64,000 bases of DNA from Sipunculus nudus (taxonomy: Eukaryota; Annelida; Sipuncula; Golfingiida; Sipunculidae). The translations under genes and the position numbers were made by a program. Under the pieces are notes generated by a model that saw only the letters and a program-made list of their open reading frames with translations, was not told where the DNA came from and did not search any database. The stretch is taken from the NCBI GenBank assembly GCA_026874595.1, contig CM049308.1:46321327-46385326 (forward strand), in the 5' to 3' direction. Every line of letters begins with the position of its first letter. Position 1 is the first letter of the stretch. Of this stretch, positions 1 through 10,184 are shown piece by piece.

Positions 1-1573
1 GTGCCATTTTTACCTAAGATCCCTTATATCAGGGATAGAAATGTTTGAAAATTTGTGGTCGTCCTACGGGACGACCTCAAATTTTCTGTGGTCGTCCTAG
101 CTAATTCGAGGTCGTCATATTTGTTTTGCAAAAAAAAAAAAAAAATAATATTCATATTCCATTTCTAATAAATGCATGTATTTAAACATTAGAGTATCCT
201 TGCTTATGCATGAATCGGTTATGTTACACGTGAATTTCTGTATCCTGCAGGGAATTATAAACTCAAGTGAACTGAACATTTATTCATGTAATACTGTTTG
301 TATTTTGCAAATACATATCGCTTCTATAAATTTGTGAAAGAAATGGTCGGTAACATTATCTTTTTCTAAGTCTTTATGTCATACAACAACTCTGCATATC
401 CCATGTCCTGTTTCCCGGGCTATACAGCCGTCTATGGGGCCCAGGAACCAGGATTATGTATTCACGGTGTCCTGTCAGTCGGCGCATTGAGTCTTTATTT
501 TCCATTTGTCATAAAAACTGCTTTGTTAAAAATAACATTAAACATATTGAAAATTCCTTAGTACCAAAATGACAGATGTATATGATGTTTTAAAATGATA
601 ATGAACTTTTCTATATATATTGTGAGCCTATGTGTGGATTAAATTCGAATAATAAGGTCAAGGAGTACATTTTTGTTTCATGTTAATTTTTATTAAAAAA
701 TATTTAAAGTAGCGGTCTTTTAGAATTTTTCATCCTTTGCTGATACAATATGTTTAAATTCATGCACGGCTTGTTTAGGGAAATATGCGACGTGGCATTT
801 ATATGCCTGTTCACCTGTCTCTAGAACCCATGTTCAGATGTGCCCGCGAAACCGAGTGGGTGGACGGTTATATGCAGGGGGTTCGTCAAATGAGAACGCA
901 GTTCTGCTCATAAGCTTTTTATTCCAATTGGTTAATAGAATGCGCATAAATATTAAAAATCTTTAAGTTTTTCTAGAGAAATAAGAGTTTTCTTCCTGCC
1001 TAGGAATGTGGCTTCCGCCGCGAATGACTGACATTCGTAACCCTTCATAAGAACTGATCTGAGATCGTTCGAATTTGCCGTATGGCTATGACCTGTAAAT
1101 TTGCATTTTCCGTAAGACCTCATTATTGGCCCGCTTGTATGCACGGTAATAGCTGCTCGGCAATATTCGGAAGAAGTGCCGCCTCGGTCTATGCAAATGA
1201 GTTGAAATGAACCAATGACATGTCACGTCGTCATTGTCACGTGGTTACCAATTAGGGGACATATGTACTCGTTTGTTCTGTCAACTGAACCAGCGCAGGA
1301 GTAGATACGAATGATTAAATGAACAATTGTTGGTCATTAAACAAAGTTTAACAATTATTTGGCGGCAACACGTGGTGATCATTCGTATTTTAAGAGTTTA
1401 CTCTTTTTGCAACGGCGGTAAATAATGAGAGCATTTTCACATTGGCGGTGTCAAGTGCGATAACGGCGGCGTCGATGTACCTCTTTTTTAAAAGAAACAA
1501 TATGAATCACGGGGTGTCTGAATCACAAACCATACCGAGAAAATGATGGTGTTCAACCGTATAAACAGTCACT
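1..1573. other. Upstream region without recognised gene
   Basis: Mixed unique-looking DNA. It opens with the GGTCGTCC hairpin repeat (57-116) and holds a poly-A run near 130-145. The short frames at 376-561 (+) and 953-1144 (-) match nothing I recognise. An octamer ATGCAAAT occurs at 1193-1200. Confidence 0.5.
57..116. repeat. GGTCGTCC hairpin repeat, copy 1
   Basis: Contains GGTCGTCCTACGGGACGACC (an inverted repeat) followed by a second, weaker GGTCGTCC...GAGGTCGTC arm. A diverged copy in the same order and orientation lies at 3999-4060. Confidence 0.6.
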
Positions 1574-1910
1574 TAGGGTAGACCGGGGCAAGACGCCCAC
1601 CCTAAGGGAAAATCTTTGTTGCCATTTTGTATATAGGTTAAAATCTTATTACTTCTTCCATAAATAATGTTTTCATGGTGAAAATATATTATAACTGAAA
1701 TTTTTGCGAAACCAAAGAAAATATTTAAATAAATAGTAAAAAAGAACAATTCCATAAACATGGGCGTTTTACCCCAGTCCTGGGGCAACACGCCCATAGG
1801 TGGGCTTTTTACCCCGACCTCAGCCTTCCTTATTTATAATCCGTTTTGTTCTCAAAAGGACACTTTAGTTTAAACCCTGGTCCTATAACAGTTTAGCCAA
1901 AAAATGAAGA

Positions 1911-1913
<3 letters not shown>

Positions 1914-1976
<63 letters not shown>
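1914..1976. repeat. (TA)n microsatellite
   Basis: About 31 uninterrupted TA units inside the TA-flanked element. Confidence 0.95.
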
Positions 1977-1978
<2 letters not shown>

Positions 1979-2857
1979 TCGTCAATATGCTAGGTATACT
2001 GCATGGAAAAGAGGGTTTGATGATAAAATGCAGGATACGAAGGGAATTACATGTCATTTTACTTCACTAGTTTGCTGTGAGGAGCTGTAAAATTTGACAT
2101 GGCAGGAATTTATCAACATTTTATAACACCACGCAAAGAGATGTCTGGCTTCCAATAATCTGGAATAAATATTGACCAAAATGTTAAATAGGCTTTTAAA
2201 AAAGTGAAAGAACAGTGAGATAACTGCATGGGTTGATAACATGATATATGCTTATAACAATATTGGGCGATTTGTGTTTTAATAGGAGTAGGCCTCTTAA
2301 GCTGTACAATATTTATAAATAATTGAATTATTGGTGGTCATGCATGCTCAATGTATATGTGCACTTGCTCAATTAATGAGTAGAAGCAGATCCAAAGGAG
2401 GGTTCAGGGGACCGCGACGGTAAGCCCATCTCCTCCCCTCCCCACTCTTTTTTTTTTTCTTTGGCCACCGCAATCTTTCATGGCTTCTTTGGCCTGGACA
2501 CCCCCTATCCCCCCTTTTTCTTTTCTGGACCTGAAGACGGGCATCCCTCAAGACAATAGAAGGCATTTTTCAAAGCGGCGTGCTTTTTATATGTATACGA
2601 TACTTCTACATCAATGTGTATTAATTCAGACCGCGTCAACTACAAATTTCATGCTTGCATTATTAAAATGAAGTGACATGCTTGGTGATAGGGGCGATGC
2701 AGTTTGAAGCAAAAGTTAATTAGAGTTTTTATATGAAAATCTAGTGGCACACTGAGTGGTCATAGTTAGTATTTGATTTCAAATATTGTTTAAGTGATGA
2801 CTGAATCACGATCTAAATAAAGGCACTTAAACATTCATACTATAAAGTTAGGATCTA

Positions 2858-2859
<2 letters not shown>

Positions 2860-2942
<83 letters not shown>
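2860..2942. repeat. (AT)n microsatellite
   Basis: About 41 uninterrupted AT units, also inside the TA-flanked element. It gives the Ile/Tyr-repeat frame on the minus strand at 2835-3158, which is not a gene. Confidence 0.95.
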
Positions 2943-2945
<3 letters not shown>

Positions 2946-3998
2946 TGGGCTTGCAGATCCTATCCGTAAATGACTGGGAACGTAGGCTCGGGAACATTGA
3001 CAACATAAAACAAGAATAAAGAATATTCTATACACTATAGTTACCTTTATAACAATGGCTCGATCTTGACCTAAATAAGTATCATTTTTTTTTTTTACAA
3101 AATTAAGGCTAAGGAATCTATTGCCGACAGATAAACCATATAACATAGAGTACAACATAATTCCTCCCTCAACCTAACGGAGGTATAATAATGTATCCTT
3201 GTAGATCTATTGATTACTCAAATATTTTAAGTTCTTAGTCAGTCTTAGTGTATATAATATATTTACAATTTATACTTTTGAAATTTGTATATAAATACAT
3301 GTTTATAGGCCTATTTGCAGGGCAACGGCGTTATATATCATATAATAACTCCATCGTAAGGCTTTATTATATATGGTGCAAGTCCACATCTGATGTTAAG
3401 CACTTTGCCTAATGTGATGGGGGCAAAACGCCCCCACTGGGGATTTTGCCCTCCGATATACGCTGGGCGTTTTACCCCGAACCACGTGGCTGTGTTTCGT
3501 TGCACACGGCACATTCCTCCGAATAGTTCAAGGCTTTTAACGTGATACATTCAGACAATGCAAGCTTAATTAAATGTGCGATGTGTTTTTTAATTTCTTA
3601 CCTATACTACAATTGACAAAGTTCAATATTGGAGGTACACGAGTTAATTTTTACCTTTGTTTTAATGCCATGATAATGAGCTGAATAGCCTCTCCATAGG
3701 CCTTTAAGCCTGGCGAAATTGTACTCAGCTTTTAATATAGGAGGTGCTTGTGAACATTTCATGAACTAAAACACGATATGAAACATCACAGAACAAATGC
3801 AAGGGTTGGGCCTTTTGCCCCCTGTTGGCGTCTTGCCCCAGTCTACCCTACTCCGTTGTTGTTTCGAGCATGTCGTCAAAATACGATTTGTCTGAGTAAA
3901 GGACTTTAGACAGAGTAGGTATAGCATTTACTTAGAAGAAACAATTTCCAACTTTGCGTCCTACAAGAGCTTTTATCTGCATCATGGCACTAAATGCC

Positions 3999-4060
3999 AG
4001 GTCGTCCCATAGGACGACCTCAACTTGTACTTGGCTCGTCCAAGCCGATTTGAGGTCGTT
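3999..4060. repeat. GGTCGTCC hairpin repeat, copy 2
   Basis: GGTCGTCCCATAGGACGACC followed by a second arm ending GAGGTCGT, in the same layout as the copy at 57-116. The two lie outside and on either side of the TA-flanked element at 1574-3850. They may be two dispersed copies or the ends of one larger unit. Confidence 0.6.
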
Positions 4061-4357
4061 TGTGACGAGTGAAACCCCATTATTTCAACCGCTGCCTTAT
4101 ATGATAATATATAGGGCTTGGAAATACGTCCCTCTAACCTAAAACTAGTGTCCACCCACACTGGCAAAACCATAGACATACACTCTATATTGTCTATGAT
4201 ATTGTCTATGGGCAAAACGTAAATGATATTTTCGCCTTAATTTTAAAAGAGTTTACCGTAAGCAACGGAAAAAGTTGATCTCCAGACACGGAAGGAGGCG
4301 AGTTAAAACACGGCGTCCCAGTTCGGTTTCATAGTGTTCTTACGGTAATCCCCGGCA

Positions 4358-4363
4358 TATAAA
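4358..4363 (+). promoter_or_regulatory. TATA-like box upstream of kinase exon 1
   Basis: TATAAA in the context ggcaTATAAAttcc, 162 bp upstream of the ATG at 4520. A purine-rich start region lies about 30 bp downstream (4388-4410), and no ATG intervenes in the coding frame after the stop at 4496. The position suits a core promoter, but there is no transcript evidence and the surroundings are AT-rich. Confidence 0.35.
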
Positions 4364-4519
4364 TTCCCCTATGCGCAGGACAGGAAATGGGCAGAGAACA
4401 AGAGAGGAAAGCAGTGTTACTCATTATACCTCACTCTCGGAATGGACATCCCATTCACACTAAAAACTAAAATGCATCCATGATACCATTCCCTTTAAAT
4501 TATGTGTGCAGCAGTGTCA

Positions 4520-4603
4520 ATGGATATTTCACGGCGGAACCCTCAAGACGATTTCGAGTTAATTCAGCGGATAGGAAGCGGCACTTATGGAGATGTTTAC
4601 AAG
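4520..4603 (+). CDS. MAP4K3/5-like kinase, coding exon 1 (partial gene)
   Basis: First coding exon of a MAP4K3/MAP4K5-family Ser/Thr kinase (GLK/GCKR; Drosophila happyhour), an upstream JNK and nutrient-signalling kinase of the cytoplasm. It encodes 28 residues: MDISRRNPQ, then [18 protein letters not shown], the start of the kinase domain with the glycine loop [10 protein letters not shown] at residues 19-28. The wording is closest to vertebrate MAP4K3 as I remember it. The exon ends AAG followed by gtctgc at 4604, a weak donor, phase 0. An in-frame ATG at 4502 would add six residues (MCAAVS), and an in-frame stop at 4496-4498 closes the frame upstream, so the start is 4502 or 4520. Neither has a strong Kozak context. 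4520 is chosen because homology begins just after it. Exons 2 and 3 at 15836 and 37106 continue the protein in phase. The rest of the gene lies beyond the window. Confidence 0.9.
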
Positions 4604-4797
4604 GTCTGCACCTTCATTGGCTTCAATTTCAAATGTCACAATATATCATAAATTCATGTTTGTCACGATTCGCACCTTAGTAATACTAAAAAGTAGAATT
4701 TAGGGAGCGAGTATAGAATCCGGTCTACATGGACGAGGTTATGGGTGTATACGGACGGACGTAATGTCTAATGATGTTTAGGATTCATGTAGACCTA

Positions 4798-5245
4798 GCT
4801 CCCGTGGGGTTTGCCTAAGGTACCTGTGACGAAACACCCTTTTAAATTCGAATTTGAAGCAAAACACTTGTATCAGTTAACAAATCATCATCTGTTGGAT
4901 ATGTTAATGTAGAATTTGTGCCACTATTCTGTAAAATTAAAGAAAGCAATAGTGTTTTGTATAATTGACAAGTGCGCTGCTTGATTGCGACTTGCGCCAC
5001 TAGGGGGCAGGGTCATAGCTGGCATAAACGGTGAACCGACCACCGCACAAACACTGGTTTTAATCTTTATGACATGAATTTATGAAACAATATTGCAGAG
5101 ATATAGTAGTCAGATGATTATCTATCGATTGGTCTTACGTTTTTGGTTCAGGCTTGAAGTGAAGTGGGTGTTTCGTTACAGATACCCAAAACTCCGGGAT
5201 ACCCAAAACACCGGTTTTTTGGGTGTGTAGGGGGACCGCTCTCGT
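4798..5245 (-). mobile_element. hAT-type MITE, copy 1 (inverted relative to copy 2)
   Basis: A 432-bp element (4806-5237) bounded by GCTCCCGT and GCTCTCGT, an 8-bp target duplication with one mismatch. Its ends are inverted repeats of about 90 bp carrying AAAACACCGG and CACCCTTTTAAATTC-like blocks. The centre (TTGCGCCACTAGGGGGCAG, near 4994) is the reverse complement of the centre of the copy at 9591. The 8-bp duplication is typical of hAT. There is no coding capacity. Confidence 0.8.
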
Positions 5246-6020
5246 GCTCTATTACAAAGCTATGCTGTTCGAGAGCCCTAGAAGACGATTTGAGGAAACT
5301 GGAGACATTCCATATGAAAATTAAATTCTTCATTTTAGTCTGAAAATGTTGTTTACATTATGAAATAAAGATATTCTTATCAAATATGCATATAACATCC
5401 CACTTTGACAGTGTTTGTCCACTTGTAAAACCAGCGGTAACGGGCTATGTTGGCTCAGCGAGTTCATTGTTTCAGATTCTGGGACAGTTTCAAGTGCCAG
5501 GGTTGCAAAGTTTAAAAAGTGAGTCTTGTTTACATACAAAAATATAATATTTAGCTGAATTTCTTGTTTATTCGAATGAAGTACTTTATCTTCCTTGGAG
5601 TACTTAAGTTTCCTTGTCATAAACGCAATATTTGATTTTACACAATTATTTTCCAACAAGGGTTTTAAGTTCTCCAGTTTACTCTGAAGCATTTTATGCG
5701 GCAGGATCCTGGATATAGCTGCATTTAATGTAGCCATGACAACATGACACTCAGACCTTCGGAAATAAACTGATAGGGCCTGGAGTCATGATGGCAGTCA
5801 CAACAGAACGCCCATTCTAAGGGTCGGATCAAAATATTTCCTGTCTGGTATTATTTGGCATCACAGGCTTATGTAGTCGTATTATATGTGCTTAATATCG
5901 AAGAAAAAATGTTGTTACACAAAAATAATTACATTTATTACCTCCTTTCATCACTGTGGCACCGATTCACGTTAAGCGGTACTTCTCATTCAAAACTAAA
6001 TGTGTCATGGCGCGGTCGTG
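5246..6020. other. Intronic sequence with one unexplained minus-strand frame
   Basis: Mostly unassigned. A 135-codon open frame on the minus strand (5330-5737) starts MATLNAAISRILPHK and has a mixed, non-repetitive composition. I recognise no family, and there is no splice or promoter evidence. It may be a relic or chance. Confidence 0.3.
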
Positions 6021-6421
6021 TATGCAAACTTGGAAGTCGGAAGCCAGAAACCATCGAAAGCAGTATACAAAATGCTAACGCTTCAATACCGTTTTGTTTT
6101 TTCCCCGATAGAATAAGATCTTTTTTATCATTCTGTGAAAAATAATAGTTATCCATTGTTTAATCTGAATGTTATTGAAGATTTTGTGCTCGGAAGCCAT
6201 CTCGGAAGTCAGTCAGAAGTGCTTGGATGTTATCCAATGTGTATAACTCGGAAGTCACAGAGAAGCACTGGTAAACTTGTGCCCAAATGCAGTTTCATTA
6301 TAATTATAGTTGCATGCATATATTAAAATTGCTCATGCATGATTCTGCTTTTAATGAGTATATAATACAAACATGATACATAATGGGAAAACTATAAGTT
6401 CTTAATTTTTTTATTTGTAAA

Positions 6422-6472
<51 letters not shown>

Positions 6473-8635
6473 TATAAATTTGTATTTTTCACGTAATATA
6501 TTTCACCCCATCTCAAGATTATGATTGATTTTCTGTTCCGCATCTATTCTCCTACATGTTTTTGAACAATGTATTCAAACTTTAGGTTGTTGGGCTTTAA
6601 TATTTATATTTCTATAAAAACTCGGTATAAACTGGAAAGTCCAAATATCCAAAAGTTTGTAACATGTTAATGTCAATGATGAAATGTGCGTCTATACATT
6701 TATAACTGGCAAATGTCACTCCTAGTATTTAAATGTAGTACTCATTGTTAAATAGTTGATATGATTAAGTCTTATGACAATCTTTGCATTTTTTTCCAAT
6801 ATTTGTGATCTTTGAGCGCACAGGCTCGGACAGCAGAACACAGTGCGCGAGTCTGAGTATCAGCCGAGGAGGCGTGAGATTTTTCACGGTCGATCCCACC
6901 CAGAGCTCAGCTCTCTGGGGAGACCGTGCATGACTCACACGGTAATGCGATGGTGGGGGGGGGGGATTGGGATTCGTCGGTGTTATTATCGAGAAAAGTG
7001 TGATAACAGAAATACTTCCTCTCTCATTATACTAGTATATATTTGGATTCTCTCTCAGTGGAGTAAATCACCAATTTATGAATTGGAAAGTAATAAATAT
7101 AATAATGAAATTGCTCGGGAATAAAAAAAGTAATCTGGAAAAGAAATGAAAATTAATTATGAATAAATGGGAAAAGAACTCAATAAAATGAGTTATTACG
7201 TCTGAACGGGCTTGCGCCCTCTATGGAAGCACCACTGAATAATAAATATGATTTAATAAACACTAATATGGCATTAAAAATACAGTTGTAAATTACGATG
7301 TCATTCAAAATAAAAAATAGTAATATATTTTCCATACGTTGAACAAATATGAAAATTCAATATATCCCAGTAGGTCATCGCTGGAACAAACATACATGTA
7401 TCATATACAAAACGAAATGTCTTTCAATATGTTAGAGTTCAACGATATTTAAAAAAAATGTTAAATTTATATCTTAGAAAAGGGATACAACAGTCCAGAT
7501 AATATATAACATACTAATACATGTGTTATTATAAAATCTGATCGATTTGTGAATTTAAGCTAATATTTTTTTAAAACTAAAATAAATTCTTTTTCAAGTT
7601 TTTACTCTTTCTTTCAAACTTTATCAATCTTGATATTTATATTATAATAATTTCACTCCTAATGTTTCAACATCACATTTCAACTTCAAATATATGGATA
7701 TTTATTAATATATTAAAGTATGTTTGCAACTGATTTCACTCTCAAACGTTATAATATGTGCATGATAAGGGCGCCTAACCAGAATGTGCTCCCTTCAACT
7801 TCATATTGCTGAACGATTATAAGGATTTCGATAAGAAATTACAATTTTGTTTACATAATATATATATGAATCAATGTGTGCAACCGGACCATGAAGTGTA
7901 AATATAATTTGGCATAAAAAGTATAACATAATAGATAAGAGTCTAAGATATTCATAATCCTGATGAAATTTTTGGTCAATGGAAGAGGAAAAGGTTTTTC
8001 AATTTATACATTAAAAATAAAATATTTTGTTCGAAACAACTTGTAAAAACATTAACTGGACGTTTTTTGGTTCTGTCAAATTTTCTGTTTAAGTCTCTAT
8101 GATATTATCAGGGTGATTTTTATAGGGGCACTTGCATAAAATATTATCAAAACCTTTATTTTTTTCATGTTTCCACCAACCTAAAATGCGGTAACAGCGT
8201 AAAAATATTGATGAGTTAAAATAATCTTGTTTTACAAAATGAAATAAAATATCAATATAATATATTATAACAAAACAGCATCATGAATGTTACAAAACAG
8301 ATTGAGTTTATTAAAAAATATATGATACTGAAGAAACTGAAAATGCTTGACACGTTTGCTGACGATATGATGACCAGTGCATTAGCCATTACTGGCTTCT
8401 GAGTTTTACACATTTGAACCATAACAGGGCATTTCCGAGCAAAAAATAGTCTATAACTTCGGATGGATAACTTTGATTATTTTAAATAATGATAGAAAAG
8501 ACCTTATTCTATCAATAAAATAATAAGGTACTTTCCATTGATGTAGTAGCATTTTAATTATGCTTCGATAGATTGCTTTAAAAAAAGTCCTTGCTTCCGA
8601 CTTCGGACTTCCGAGTTTTACACATAGTCCTTTGG
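6020..8635. mobile_element. Putative long-inverted-repeat element
   Basis: The segment 6022-6310 realigns, in reverse complement, with 8395-8630. Shared blocks in the same order include GGAAGTCGGAAGC, GATAGAATAAG, an AGTTATCC block and a GTGTAWAACTCGGAAG block. The arms are roughly 250-290 bp with indels, and the spacer is AT-rich with a (TA)n tract at 6427-6477. No protein was recognised and exact ends and target duplication were not resolved. A further direct partial copy of one block (ttttccccaacagaataaag) is at 8766-8786. Confidence 0.5.
6427..6477. repeat. (TA)n microsatellite
   Basis: About 21 TA units followed by AATATATAAAT. Confidence 0.9.
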
Positions 8636-8639
8636 AAAT

Positions 8640-9582
8640 CCCCTACCGGAAGTTATGGTTCTCCCGCTGACAGACGTGGAGACGAGTTTTTTTAGTAAAA
8701 CCAGCCTCGGAATTAAAAACTGCTGCACGAATACATGTAAGTCAACCGTGGATGAAATTATTATTTTCCCCAACAGAATAAAGTCACTTTTTGTCTTAAC
8801 TCAGGAAAATGACAGTTCGAGAAGTAGATGAAAATGAAAAAGTAGTGTCATAAATGGCGTGCACATCTGCACATACTAGAATTGATGCGAACCCAATAGC
8901 TTGTACTGTCACCCCATCATCTTCAGTTCATCTAAAACCGACGTTTGGGGTGACAAGCTGTCGCTACATTTAATGCAGTTAGGATTTATGTAATGGAGAA
9001 GTAAGAGGCATGTCATTGTCATATCATCAGGCATGTCATGGCTTATGTTGATTACTACTTATATGAGACGGTCCAGTCAGTTTTGTCCCATCTTGGAAAT
9101 GAAGACTGGATTCTATACTCGGGCCGAATTGAGTGCCTAACCTTACTGTTCATCAAACTTGTCTTGTCAGTAAATAATTGGGAGCTATTGTTGAATACCT
9201 CATGCATTATCTGAGGTGTTGGAGAGAGTTGGTTCAGCCTGTTACAGATTCAAGCAGAAAAAAGTATTGGTGTCTATGGTATGTGAGAAGGATATGGGAT
9301 ACAGTTAATCTACAAAGGAGTAAGTTGGATCTATTATTGGAACATTTAAGGTGTACTGTCCGTAGCATCACTCAAAATGAGGTGCGTGAGTGTTCGACAA
9401 TTGTAACAATCAGACAAGAGGTACGGGTATTCATATTCAGTATTAGTATTTAATGTATTTGATTGAATACAGGTTTTTTCAGTATTTGTATTCATATTTG
9501 TATACATTTGTAAAAAGTACAAATACATTACATGCAGTGTCAGAGTTTGCGATATCTTCTAGTCCTCAGCAGGAAAGTGGGT
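8640..9582. other. Intronic sequence, nothing recognised
   Basis: There is an inverted repeat, TGTCACCCC near 8909-8917 with GGGGTGACA near 8947-8955. A 91-codon plus-strand frame at 9178-9453 resembles no family I know. Confidence 0.4.
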
Positions 9583-10061
9583 CCTGCTGCTGGTCCCCCT
9601 AAACACATCAAAACACCAGTGTTTAGGGTATGTGTGACAAAACACCATGAAACACCCTGACCCTTTTAAATTCAAATTTGAAACAAAACATAACACCAAT
9701 CGTTAAATAATCATCTGATGAATATATCTCTGCAATATTGTGTAAAATAAATTTATGACATAAAGATAAACAAGTGTTTCTTGCCGTGGTTGGTTCCACA
9801 GCAGCCATTTATGCCAGCTATGACGCTGCCCCCAAGTGGCGCAAGTTGCAAACATACAAAACACTTTTCAGTTCTACAAAACACTACTGCTTTCTTTTAT
9901 TTTACAGAATATTGGCACAGTTATGCATTGACATATGCAAAAGATGATAATTTATCAACCTATGCCAAAGTTTTGCTTCGAATTTGAATTTAAAAAGGGT
10001 GTTTCATGACACCTACCCAAAACACCGGTGTTTTGGATGTTTAGGCAGACCCTCCTGCTGC
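9583..10061 (+). mobile_element. hAT-type MITE, copy 2
   Basis: A 463-bp element (9591-10053) flanked by a perfect 8-bp duplication CCTGCTGC (9583-9590 and 10054-10061). The terminal inverted repeats are long and include the palindrome AAAACACCGGTGTTTT at the right end. The centre CTGCCCCCAAGTGGCGCAAG matches copy 1 in reverse orientation. No open frame of its own is credible. Confidence 0.88.
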
Positions 10062-10184
10062 AGAAGACTTATTACCGGTTCTGCCAGATCTCTGTAGGAC
10101 CTGTCGTGAAGTATGTTAATTCAGTGCACTGTAACAAAGAGTAACAATGAAATAGCATCTGTAACCAAAGTGTCAATAGTTGTA

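Larger units (their letters stand above)
1574..3850. mobile_element. Non-autonomous DNA transposon, TA-flanked, 22-bp TIRs
   Basis: The left end at 1576 reads GGGTAGACCGGGGCAAGACG. The right end (3827-3848), reverse-complemented, reads the same with one mismatch (GGGTAGACTGGGGCAAGACG), and the match extends two further bases. A TA dinucleotide flanks each end (1574-1575 and 3849-3850), as expected for a Tc1/mariner-type target duplication. No transposase is seen inside. Internal copies of a TIR-like motif (GGGGTAAAACGCCC and its inverse) occur at about 1762-1817 and 3415-3477. Two long (TA)n tracts lie within. Superfamily placement rests only on the TA duplication. Confidence 0.7.

Noticed and set aside
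2835-3158. 107-codon minus-strand frame rich in Tyr-Ile
   Set aside because: It is the translation of the (AT)n microsatellite at 2860-2942.
9178-9453. 91-codon plus-strand frame in intron 1
   Set aside because: No recognisable family, no splice evidence, and it is not part of the kinase phase progression. Left as unassigned sequence.
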